A stretch of 10,313 bases of DNA from Euperipatoides rowelli (GCA_003024985.2 PXIH01S0027385.1); one strand, 5' to 3'. Positions 1-8,255 are shown, counted from the stretch's first letter. The notes: generated by a model not told the origin, from the letters alone. Numbers and translations: made by a program.

Positions 1-294
1 GGGAGGGGGCTCAGAAGATGAAACCATATAAAGGGGGGCCTGAGTTAAAAAGTTTGAGCATCTCTGCGTTAAGTTATCTAATATTTTCAACTGAGAAAAA
101 ATATGATCTAATAATTCAAAGAAATCAATATGCTGAGGATTGATGGGGCTTAAATACAATTACAAATGAATATTACATAACTGCTGTCAGATTTAGATTA
201 CCGGTAGAGAAGTTGTCATTTACACTATGTTGACAATTACTTTATGTCTGAAAACATAATTTCTTTTTTAAATTGTACAAAATGATTTGATACT
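1..294. other. AT-rich non-coding flank
   Basis: I see no gene here. The first bases are a G-rich run (gggaggggg), which mirrors the G run at the other end of the window and may be a low-quality sequence edge. From about 240 to 294 the sequence resembles a decayed partial copy of the 84-bp repeat that follows (an ACAAAATGAT word precedes the CATGAAAATTGAATTGG start, as it does between later units). Confidence 0.4.
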
Positions 295-607
295 CATGAA
301 AATTGAATTGGTTTATGAATATGCTAATTTCTTCCCTTATGCAACTAATTTCAGTTTCTGCACAAAATGATAAATAGCCATAAAAAATGAATCGGTCTAA
401 GGAACCAGTTCCTTGCCTTAGCAAATGAACTAGGCTAATTCCAAATTCCTGATAACATGGTCATGAAAATTGAATTGGTCTATGGAACTAGTTTCTTCTC
501 TCAAGGAAAGAACTAATTACAAGTTCCCTCACAAAATAACATAGTAAATTAATTAATTCTACTCTTAAGCAAAGAAACTATTTTCAAGTTCCTGTAAATA
601 AACTAGG
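295..607. repeat. Degenerate ~84-bp tandem repeat, about 3.7 copies
   Basis: Units begin at 295 (CATGAAAATTGAATTGG), 379 (CATAAAAAATGAATCGG) and 462 (CATGAAAATTGAATTGG), giving periods of 84 and 83 bases. Each unit continues with a GGTYTATGGAAC-like word, a TTCTT/TTCCTT segment, an AACTAATT-like word, an AAGTTCC/AATTCC word and an ACAAAATRA-like end. A fourth, shortened copy from about 545 to 607 keeps the CTTAAGCAAAGAAACTA and CAAGTTCCTG parts. Units 1 and 3 look closer to each other than to unit 2. No reading frame runs through the units, so this is probably a small minisatellite or the internal repeats of a non-autonomous transposon. Confidence 0.8.
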
Positions 608-1694
608 TCCATGAACTTAGGCGTGGTTTCTTAATTTCAATACAAAAAACTCATATTAGGACAAAAAAAATATTAAACATATAGTTACCCAATTAGAAAA
701 TTGATACCATAATTGTTTTTAATATTACTTAATATTTTGTAATTTTGGAGACTAATTTTGTAACACTAGTTTCTAGTTTTTCAAACAAAGCAACTAAAAC
801 ATCTTTAGAGCCAAATCATGAATTTTAAAACAAAATTAGGCTATATAGGCTAATTAAAATAAATCCAAGTTTAAAATATATATAAAAATAATAGATTGTC
901 TCTAAATATATTGGCTATGATTTGGCTGAAACTATGGGATGGGTTGAATTCTAAACGGAAAACCATGCAACAACACAGTCTTGTGAAATATTACATAGTA
1001 TAAGTAGTGTATGGTACAAAATTTAGTTTTAAATGTTAAATACATCAAAACTAAAAAAAATCATTTGTTCTAATTAACCTCAAACTTTTGTGAATCTAAA
1101 ACATCACACTCATAAACACTATCATTCGGGAAGATGCATAAGAAATGGATTCTTGTATTCCTTATCGCTTACAAGAACAATGCAATTTAAAAAGCCTCCA
1201 ATTTTATCAATGATCAACTTTTTAAATAAAGATATTAAAATTAATAATATGGTATTTAATAAAAAAAAACTATCAACTCTATGTAGCCTAATGTCAAATT
1301 TGTAAATACTGTAGGTCTATAGCCTAACCTTTTTATTTATTTTGAACATGAATATAGTTTATTAGAAATAGTGTAGACATATGGGCAAAAACATTGGTAT
1401 ATTTCTTCTCAAATCCTTTTTCACTTTAGATTTTCCAAAAACATCATTAATAATAAAAAGAATTACAAAGAATAAGGCTAAGCTAATCATCTTTAACAAC
1501 TCGGTAGGATATGCTAAACCTCATTGTGAGTGGTGTTGACAGTTTTTAATTCTATTTGTAAGGAATTGTGAGTTATCTAAAATGGACTCCTGTTAGCTAA
1601 CTCACTGTTTACCCATGAGCTTAAGTAAGTCGTCTACTCATTATGATGACAGTAAAAACTGTTTTTTTTTTTAGAAATATATTGTTTTATATCT
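608..1694. other. AT-rich non-coding stretch
   Basis: There is no convincing gene. A reading frame at 1090-1305 opens with GTG, has low-complexity Asn/Lys composition and no recognisable domain. A small stem is possible at 1568-1605 (GTGAGTTA with TAACTCAC), nested inside ten-base inverted words ACAGTTTTTA (1539-1548) and TAAAAACTGT (1653-1662). Several TAGCCTA/TAGGCTA words occur here. Confidence 0.4.
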
Positions 1695-1812
1695 ATTTTG
1701 CCGTAACACGGTTAAAATAAATAAACCAATGCAGCATCATGTATTATTTTGATAATGGCGGTATAAAAATAAATAAGCCAGCAGGTTACATTGATATTTT
1801 GATAATAGCGGT
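1695..1812. repeat. 50-51-bp tandem repeat, about 2.4 copies
   Basis: ATTTTG followed by a CGGT word starts at 1695 (ATTTTGCCGTAACACGGT), 1746 (ATTTTGATAATGGCGGT) and 1796 (ATTTTGATAATAGCGGT), so the period is 51 then 50 bases. Between them each unit has AAAATAAATAARCCA followed by a GCAG-containing stretch and an ATGTATT/ATTGAT end. The first copy is the most diverged. The frame is not open, so it is a non-coding short minisatellite. Confidence 0.75.
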
Positions 1813-2277
1813 GTGAACTATTAGCTCATTTGTTGTGATATGTAGAGTATGCCATGGCAGATATATGATGTATATTTTAATAAACCTATATAGGCTACTA
1901 TTAAAAATGACTAGTATAACACTTTTTTTATTTACAATTCAATATTTATATATCACTTCACACTTTGACTAAATAATTTTCAAGATTGTGGCATAAAATA
2001 GGTAGGTAAATATCATTCTCTATTCATCTTATTTTAATCCATTTGCAGTGATCCCATGCATTTTGTGCTCCCATAATAAATATATTACATTACATGTATC
2101 AGTGATTGAATCTATAGTAGACATGATCTTTTCTTTCACTCATACCTTGGCAACATTTTTGTATTTAGATCAAATATTACTATAAAGTTGTCAGCACATT
2201 ATCAATCTCTATTCTCATCTTTATAAGCTATTTTTTTCCATCAAGGAATAATTTATTTATTGCAAAGATAAAATCAG
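1813..2277. other. AT-rich non-coding stretch
   Basis: I see no gene or strong repeat. A pyrimidine run near 2229-2239 (CTATTTTTTTCC) lies about 40 bases upstream of the weak exon candidate that follows and could serve as a polypyrimidine tract if that exon is real. Confidence 0.35.
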
Positions 2278-2421
2278 AACTGCAATATGTCAATCCATTA
2301 GTACTGGCCATTATAGAAGCTACTACAACAATCCCTGTTCTATTAACAGTATTTTTCATGACTTTTCAAAAAGGACAAATGGGCAACTTGCATTCTTCGA
2401 TGACTGGGAGGCTGTATTGAA
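2278..2421 (+). CDS. Weak candidate internal exon, unknown protein
   Basis: This is a tentative exon, not a recognised gene. One frame (codons in phase with CAA at 2291) is open from about 2249 to the boundary and reads as plausible globular protein, ending GQLAFFDDWEAVL. It is followed by a consensus 5' splice site, GAA|GTAAGTG, with the GT at 2422-2423. An upstream AG ends at 2277 (AAATCAG), with an earlier one at 2267, and a T-rich tract lies further upstream. Taken from 2278 the exon would be 144 bases, phase-symmetric. Against it: two other frames, including the minus-strand frame at 2343-2534, are also open across the segment, the tract-to-AG distance is long, and no family is recognised. 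It may be a shadow of old transposon coding sequence. Confidence 0.2.
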
Positions 2422-4062
2422 GTAAGTGTCTTTTCGATTTTCATGCGTGTCATGGGGAATTCTGATATTCTCCAGACTTTTGCTCCCTGGTAAAAGTTTT
2501 TTCTCTGTCTTTTAAAGAGCTCTTGAAAGAACACTAATAGAAAAAGGAAAATGACAACAGATCAATCGATTGTGATATTTGTGAGTCCCAGTATTTATAC
2601 TAAGAATTTTTTTCCATTGTCATCTCTTATAGCATAACTAGCTAGCCTATCCAATTTGTACAAATACCACTATTGAATGAAAACATGTCTTTTTTTTCTC
2701 TCTTACTTAAACAGAAAAACATTATTAATTATCATAAGAGAAGATATACATTCATTGAGATAATAATAATAAAAAAAAACCTGGGAACAGAAAAAGGGAC
2801 ATATTGTACATAACTATATTAAAATAAATAGGTAAAATATTTGATTTTTTTTTAATTAATTAAAAATAAAAAAGTTAACCCTAAAGATAGTTTTCTAATT
2901 ATTGTTTAGGATTGAAAACATGTTTTTAATATGTGTTACTTGATTTATGGTCAAGGAACTTAATGCTTTTAAATGTAAATCGGTTTTAAAAGGGTTAAAC
3001 TTCTTTTATGGAATTATTTAAAAGTTCATTTCCAGTTTGAACTATGTTAATTAAGAGCAAGCCAGAAGGAAAGTTTGTGCATAATTTTCTATTACTGGGT
3101 ATATACTTTCTCTGCTTGCTTCAAATTGAAGGAAGAAACGACAGGAAATCAGACTTTTTCCCCCTCTATTTTTTTTTTTTTTTTTAATATTTAATTTTAT
3201 GTAAGCTACTTTTCTGAATGATCACACAAATTAAAAACATAAAAGAATCTCTAAAAAATGTGTAAGTAACAAAGTAAATTTCTAATTTACAGTAGCTCAT
3301 AATAATTTCTTCCTATTGTGTAATTTAAAAAAAAGCCTTCATATACAGAATCATCATTATGCAGCGTCTGACAAGTAAAAAAAAAAAACGTGCAGAATTA
3401 TTTAATTTGAGATTTACATTGTTTTACTTTTCTTTATTTATTTAATTTAAAAAAAAAAGATCAATTCAATTCAAAATAAATTGTCCTCCAATTTTTAAAT
3501 TTTTTTTCTACACTCCCAATTCTTGACATGCTTTGGTCATACTGTAATTATGAGCTTTTTTATTCAATAAGTGGATAATAACATACTTTTTTTAGAATTT
3601 CAATCTGTCTCAATGTCAAAGCTTACTTAAACAAAGCAAGGAATAAGTTTTAGAATTCAAGTTTTAAAAAATGTAAATTCTTAAATTGTTGCTTTATTTT
3701 ATAATCATTTACAAAATAAAAACAATGTTTTATAGACAAACAGGGAGATAGAAAGTAAAGATCAACAGAGACAAAAATAAATTTATCTTCAGTCAGCTTT
3801 CTCAAGAAAAACATCTATGCTAGTAATGAATGCCCTTTTAATCTTGAATCAAAAATCTAGCTTGCGTCATCTTGCTCAAGTTTAAAATGAAAATGTATTC
3901 ATGTTGAACAATCTAAATTTATTTTGCATAATTCTTTTTTTTTTTCAATTCATTCGTTTATACAATCAAAATCAATATTTAAACTAAAAAAAAAATCAAG
4001 TTAGACCGTATTTTATTAAAAAAAAAATGCTAAGTTGATAATATTAAACCAAATAGTATGAT
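2422..4062. other. Long AT-rich non-coding stretch
   Basis: No gene is visible in about 1.6 kb. The stretch is rich in A and T runs, including one of about 18 T at 3168-3185 that follows a C-rich word. An imperfect inverted repeat pairs 3057-3073 (GCAAGCCAGAAGGAAAG) with 3106-3119 (CTTTCTCTGCTTGC) around a ~32-base loop. If the exon candidates at 2278-2421 (plus) and 4140-4346 (minus) are real they lie on opposite strands, so this would be intergenic or intronic. Confidence 0.4.
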
Positions 4063-4065
4063 CAT

Positions 4066-4075
4066 TTTATTTATT
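4066..4075 (-). promoter_or_regulatory. Two overlapping polyadenylation signals (AATAAA)
   Basis: On the minus strand the sequence reads AATAAATAAA, giving AATAAA at complement 4070-4075 and 4066-4071. These lie about 65-75 bases past the minus-strand stop codon at 4140-4142, a normal place for a poly(A) signal after a terminal exon. AATAAA is frequent by chance in DNA this AT-rich, so on its own it is weak support. Confidence 0.35.
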
Positions 4076-4139
4076 TTAAATTAATATACTAACAAAAGAA
4101 GCCACCCAAAGGCTACAAATATTTTTTAAAAAATGTAAC

Positions 4140-4346
4140 TCAGACTGTTTCTGGAGTAATGGGAGCTCCGGAGTTTGCTATATAGTTGGCCAGTAAACTT
4201 CGAGCTCCTTTTATCCCCATTTTAAAAAATTCATCCCCAGGGAAGAGGAGGTCAGAAGAAGCCAAAACCACATCAGTCTGATCTGTTTTAGTAGGGCTTT
4301 CAAATATAACATTTTTTAAAAAGAAATGATTATCCTCAATTAACAT
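4140..4346 (-). CDS. Probable terminal exon of an unrecognised protein
   Basis: Reading on the minus strand, this frame stands out from the AT-rich surroundings by its mixed, protein-like codons. It contains stretches such as DQTDVVLASSDLLFPGDEFF and ARSLLANYIANSGAPITPE, and ends with TGA at complement 4140-4142. A stop codon lies two codons upstream of the ATG at 4344-4346, so the true exon probably begins at a 3' splice site inside the frame. Candidate AGs give exon starts at 4334 (TTAATTGAG|G) or 4296 (ATTTGAAAG|CCC); neither has a strong pyrimidine tract. The predicted C-terminal part has an acidic segment followed by a Gly/Ala/Ser-rich possible helix, with no transmembrane stretch. I do not recognise the family. 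It could be the last coding exon of a host gene lying to the right on this strand, a processed-gene remnant, or a chance frame. Confidence 0.5.
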   Translation of the reverse strand: MLIEDNHFFLKNVIFESPTKTDQTDVVLASSDLLFPGDEFFKMGIKGARSLLANYIANSGAPITPETV

Positions 4347-4755
4347 AAATTACATAGAAATTTAAATCAAAAATGATTTTAAATCATATAACAAAAGAAA
4401 TAATGGNTTTAATATATTTAAAACCAGACTTGATAAATATTTATTTAACATGGATTTTTTTAACAATATGTACTAATAAATTTTTAACGAATGCATTATA
4501 CACATGGTTTTTAATTGATCTTGTTTAATATTTAATCTTATTTAATATTTAATCTATATACTGTAGAATATTGGTTGCTCAGTTGGAAGTGGACTAACAA
4601 TTCACTTTTAATAGTTTTTACTTACACAAATATTTTTACTATATTTACACAGCTTTTTAACATAATCGTACATTTAAATAGGTTGTCAAGATATTTCAAC
4701 AATGTATTTTTTTCACAATTACTATAGATATTGTATTTTTGTACGTTTTTAACTA
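4347..4755. other. AT-rich non-coding stretch
   Basis: No gene is seen on either strand. If the minus-strand exon at 4140-4346 is real, this could be its upstream intron. It contains an ambiguous base at 4407 and a 17-bp tandem duplication at 4524-4555. Confidence 0.35.
4524..4555. repeat. Short 17-bp tandem duplication
   Basis: The word TTTAATATTTAATCT occurs twice in a row, at 4524 and 4541, separated by TA, giving a 17-base period. It is very AT-rich and probably arose by replication slippage. Confidence 0.7.
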
Positions 4756-5024
4756 TATCTGGGTAACCTAGAGAGCCTTATTATTGTAGATTGTTTTTTT
4801 TTTTTTTTCAAATTTGTGGGTAGCCTGAATAAGGTTGCTATGAGTTTGTGTTGATGTTGATTATTGGATGATGTTTAATATAATTTGATTGCTGTCCTTG
4901 TTCTGAACAATTATGTTGTATTGAATACCTNTAAGGCCTGTTTTGACAAAAAAATGTATTGTGTATTATAGGGTTTAAAAGCTTAGGCTTAATATAAACC
5001 TTTTAAATAAATAAATAAATAAAT
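4756..5024 (+). mobile_element. Likely 3' end of a non-LTR retrotransposon (LINE or derived SINE)
   Basis: This block is richer in G and T than its flanks, has no open frame and ends in a clean (AAAT)n tail. Just before the tail is a compact potential stem-loop: GGTTTA (about 4972-4977) can pair with TAAACC (about 4995-5000), enclosing AAGC/GCTT around TTAG. A hairpin immediately followed by a short tandem tail is the known 3' arrangement of CR1/L2-like and other LINEs, where the reverse transcriptase recognises the RNA end. The left boundary is a guess, placed where the GT-rich character begins. No reverse transcriptase sequence precedes it, so the copy would be strongly 5'-truncated, the usual fate of LINE insertions. 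Whether it belongs to the same family as the LINE at the right end cannot be judged from this window. Confidence 0.5.
5005..5024 (+). repeat. (AAAT)n microsatellite tail
   Basis: Five consecutive AAAT units directly follow the stem-loop of the presumed LINE 3' end. This is the expected terminal simple repeat of such elements, although it could be an ordinary microsatellite. Confidence 0.8.
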
Positions 5025-6462
5025 CCTATTTAAAAAGGCAGTAATCAAGTCTCAAATATCGATGAATATAGTCTGTTGAAAAACGTTCTAAAATAAGTAT
5101 GTTTTAAACAATAGGGTCACTATAAAGAATCCAATAATAATAGGCATTAACCTACAATAAATTCCATTAATTTTTCAAATTTTCATAAATAAGATGCAAT
5201 CATTCCCAAAAATCAGGATTTCTTTTGTATATTTTCCATTAAATCGAAGAATGAATCCAAATTGAACGTAAGATGAATGGTTGAAGAGAAGTAGCAAACC
5301 TTACCGATATACAAAATTTTTTACTCTTTTATTACACTATATACTATATATATTATGCACTTAAACGGGTCACTTTTTGTACCCCTTTAAAACACCCATC
5401 TGGAAGTAGCCTAAGTTCTGGTTCAATTTTTTTTTAAAAAGGAGCCCAAAAAAATTAATATGTAGGAATTTATCAAAGTACAGTACATTAAATAAAAATG
5501 GAAAGGTAAAGGTTATGTGCATGAAAATTAATGGGAAGGAGGTAACTTTATGTTGAATGGGTGAGACAGATTACTGGATGAGTCATTCATAAGTTTTGAC
5601 CAATTTATAAGCATTCTTCAAAACATAAGCTATCAAGTAAAATGGAAATATTTTTTTAAAATACATTTCCAAATCTAAATGTTAAGTGTATGACCAAAGA
5701 TGGTTAATTTAAAAGAAAAATATGTTTGCCACTGAGATTAGCAGATGTAGCCTATATTTTTTTCTTATTATCATTGAAAAAGTTAGTTATAATTAACAAT
5801 AATAGTCAAAATGATTAATTTTATTTCCTTTTATTGGGTGAGGGGTAGTTAGATTAAATCAGATGTCTATCTAAAGTAAATAAAGTTTTAATTCAAAATT
5901 TAATCACTCATTCTCTTGTTCTGAGTAATTCCTACACAATTCAATTGTCTCAGATTGTCATTTTCCTGTTGGTTTAAATTTTGAAATTTATTTATAGATA
6001 AATACTTATGACAATATTACTAAATTGCTTGGCAACTTGAACTACAAAAGTCATAAAAAAAATAATTGTTCAAATATCTTGAATTGTCTAAGTTTCATTT
6101 CTGATTCTCTTAGAACTTTTTATATCTCTATTTGATTAGGCTACACTGGACACTTTTTACCAAGCCTCTCTCAAACAAGTCATTTTCTAATCTGACCAAG
6201 AGGTGTGCTGCCAATTTTTTATCAACAGGCTCGATGAGTGAACATTTTTTGAAAAATGATGACATCATACTTTGCCTTTTAATTTAAATACGAAGTGGGA
6301 ACAAACAACATACAATTACAGACGGACAAACAACATAAAACTATAGACAGAACTGTAAAGTAGGGAAGGCGGAAATAGGTAAAGGATAGACCTAAACTAC
6401 TCATCAAAAAATTGTTATTAATAATCAAGGAACCATAGCCCGACAAATCAGAGTTCGCCAAT
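5025..6462. other. AT-rich non-coding stretch
   Basis: No gene is visible in about 1.4 kb. Homopolymer runs are frequent. The last 170 bases (from about 6290) are less AT-rich and lead into a GC-rich hairpin; a minus-strand frame at 6279-6461 has no recognisable features. Three TAGCCTA/TAGGCTA words lie here (5407, 5748 and 6137). Confidence 0.4.
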
Positions 6463-6513
6463 GTGGGCCCAGCCCGAAAACACCCTGTGGAGTTTTTTTG
6501 GGGCAGGGCCCAC
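6463..6513. repeat. GC-rich inverted repeat (hairpin)
   Basis: GTGGGCCCAGCCC at 6463-6475 can pair with GGGCAGGGCCCAC at 6501-6513: 8 bp, one A/A mismatch, then 4 bp, around a loop of about 25 bases. It is one of the few GC-rich spots in the window, so the pairing is unlikely to be a by-product of AT richness. It could be an end or internal hairpin of a small DNA transposon. No flanking target-site duplication was identified. Confidence 0.6.
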
Positions 6514-6602
6514 TTGGAAAAAAAAAAACATTTAAAAACCCTAGTGGGTTTTTTTCAAAATTTCATGCCAATCATCAATTATTAGAGTGACTGCAACTAT
6601 TA

Positions 6603-6648
6603 TTAACTTAGCTAATCTTTAATAATTATTAAAGATTAGCTAAGTTAA
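6603..6648. repeat. Perfect 46-bp palindrome
   Basis: The sequence from TTAACTTAGCTAATCTTT to its exact reverse complement AAAGATTAGCTAAGTTAA is perfectly self-complementary with no spacer; the centre lies between 6625 and 6626 (AATAA|TTATT). Perfect symmetry over 23 base pairs is far beyond chance even in AT-rich DNA. It can form a cruciform or, as RNA, a hairpin. Recent inverted duplication or transposon origin are the obvious explanations. Confidence 0.9.
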
Positions 6649-6652
6649 ACAT

Positions 6653-6702
6653 TAGGAACTAAAACAATGTATAATTATAATTATACATTGTTTTACTTCC
6701 TA
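6653..6702. repeat. Near-perfect 50-bp palindrome, adjacent to the first
   Basis: This sequence runs from TAGGAACTAAAACAATG to CATTGTTTTACTTCCTA around a centre at 6677/6678. The inner 34 bases (6661-6694) are perfectly self-complementary; the only mismatch in the 25 pairs is C6659 against C6696. It begins only four bases after the end of the 46-bp palindrome and has an unrelated sequence, so the two are not copies of each other. Confidence 0.9.
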
Positions 6703-7684
6703 GCGTTTTTTAAAACTAATGTGGGTTTCTCAATATTGATAGATTTTATATATCACCGTAAGTGGAGAAAATGTAAAAATTATGTAGCCTGTATAATAAA
6801 GGCTCCTTACAAGGGTGTTTTGATTTTAGCCTTGGTTAATTAAAATACTCATAGAATAAGAAAAATATTTTTATTAAATATATTCACTTTGGTATGCTGT
6901 CACAGTTTTTAGTTAATAAACATCATACTTAGAACAATTTATTTAACATTAAGATAATACGTAATTAAAATTATCCATTAAATTCAAGGAAACAGATCAA
7001 ACCATATTTAAAAAGTAAAGCTTAAAAGTAAATGTGACAGACTTTGCACAGTTTAAAAATTGTAAGAAACGAACATGTTATATTCAATTTCAAAGATTAA
7101 GAAAACATTTTTGCTTTTTTTGGTAACGTTTTGTCTTAAATAACCTTAAAATTTCTAAAACAATTGCAATAGATATAGTACATAAGTTTACTCTATAAAC
7201 TCCTCTAAGTTTATATAATTATTGCAAAATAAAATATACTTATTGGATAAAATGATTTCATCATTAGTTTAAAATTATATACGGTACAAATATTTATAAA
7301 TAGAGGGACTTAGGGATCAAAATGTAAAACAAAAGGACTTTTAGGTAACACTTTAAAAAAAGGGACCCTGAAAACCTGTATTTTTCAAAGATTTGAAATA
7401 TCCCGATAAAAACCCAAAAATCCCCAATAAAACCTGAAAAAACCAGTGGGTTGGATTTTTTTTTATAAAAAAACTTTTTTTTTTTCAATCCCTGTGACAA
7501 ACCGACCCAATGAACAAGATAGAATTTAATAATGGGCTTTGATCGAGCCTCCTCCAGTACACTTCCGAGTAGACTCGTCACTAAACTCAGGTTTTATAGA
7601 TTTTATTTATCTTTTTGGATGCAAAATAGGCTTTGTGCTATCTCCCTCAGTGTGCGAAAAATTAACAAAATGGTCCTGGACAAT
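6703..7684. other. AT-rich non-coding stretch
   Basis: No gene is supported. Between about 7340 and 7470 the plus strand is strongly skewed to A and C, with repeated A-run/C-run words (AAAAACCC, AAAAATCCCC, AAAACCTG, AAAAAACC). This creates the Phe/Gly/Ile-rich minus-strand frame at 7294-7581, which I take as an artefact of that composition. The overlapping plus-strand frames at 7532-7777 show no recognisable domain. Confidence 0.4.
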
Positions 7685-7704
7685 TGTCCGGTATATACCG
7701 GACA
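7685..7704. repeat. 20-bp palindrome with TCCGG arms, plus extra half-sites
   Basis: TGTCCGGTATATACCGGACA is a perfect 20-bp palindrome. It overlaps a second perfect palindrome, GGACAATTGTCC, at 7678-7689, and a further direct copy of the TCCGGACA half-site lies at 7717-7724. The cluster of GGAC/TCCGG words within about 50 bases could be a protein-binding site or the remnant of transposon ends with subterminal repeats. Confidence 0.7.
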
Positions 7705-8132
7705 TTTTTTATTGTATCCGGACAAATATGTAATACTTCATTCTATCACATGTAAAAACTACAGCGCATCAATATAATTTTTTTAATTACNCCCCCCCCC
7801 CTCCCCCAATTATATAAACTACTCATAAAATCTACTATAGGAACTATACATAGCCTACTGTAAATATTTAAAATTAATAAATTTTTAAAATTTTTAACCA
7901 AAAGAATGTTAATTTATAGGCAAAGAGCTAAATTAATTTTAAACATAATATTAAGCCTAAACTAACAAAAGTTCAATTTAAATTTAGTAATACAACATAT
8001 AAAAGCAAGAAATAATCCCTTCTATAAATATATTCATTATAACTTTTTTGATTTATATTAATAAAAAAAAATTAAAGACCCATTTTCACAATATACTGTA
8101 AATCCTCATAAGGAAGTAATTAACAATAGATG
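7705..8132. other. AT-rich non-coding stretch left of the mariner element
   Basis: No gene is seen. It contains an ambiguous base at 7791 followed at once by a C run (7792-7801, then TCCCCC), probably a sequencing or assembly weak point. The bases just before 8133 are ATAGATG; the TG at 8131-8132 occupies the place where a TA target-site duplication would be expected. Confidence 0.4.
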
Positions 8133-8236
8133 CAGAAGGTCACAAATTCATTTTACACTTAGAAAATTAACTAAAAAAAAAACTAAACAACATTCAACTG
8201 ATTGGTTTGCACCATTTTATATTCTAACTAAAAAAA
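8133..8236 (+). repeat. Left terminal inverted repeat of the mariner-like element
   Basis: It matches the reverse complement of 9304-9406 with scattered substitutions and small gaps. Shared words include CATTTTACAC, TAGAAAAT, AACTAAAAAAA, ACATTCAA and GTTTGCACCAT. The outermost bases are more decayed here than on the right (AAGGT for GGGTGGC). Confidence 0.85.
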
Positions 8237-8255
8237 ATTTTTACATACTAGTAGC

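Noticed and set aside
242-424. 60-codon minus-strand reading frame
   Set aside because: It runs across the 84-bp tandem repeats with no domain and no neighbours; the repeat explains the sequence.
295-607. CRISPR-like array
   Set aside because: The whole 84-bp unit repeats and no unique spacers separate short repeats; the surroundings are eukaryotic.
1090-1305. 71-codon plus-strand reading frame
   Set aside because: It opens with GTG, has low-complexity Lys/Asn-rich content and no splice or promoter context that I could support.
1539-1662. Small MITE suggested by 10-bp inverted words ACAGTTTTTA/TAAAAACTGT
   Set aside because: The arms are short and A/T-run based, and no target-site duplication is visible.
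2343-2534. 63-codon minus-strand reading frame
   Set aside because: No recognisable motif. It overlaps the plus-strand exon candidate, which at least has a splice donor; neither is firm.
6279-6461. 60-codon minus-strand reading frame, hydrophobic
   Set aside because: It has no start context, no family and ends next to the GC-rich hairpin; most likely chance.
7294-7581. 95-codon minus-strand frame rich in Phe, Lys and Gly
   Set aside because: It is produced by A/C-run composition and long T runs, with no domain.
7532-7777. Two overlapping plus-strand frames of 81 and 64 codons
   Set aside because: They run across the TCCGG palindromes with no conserved motif; overlapping frames of this length do occur by chance here.
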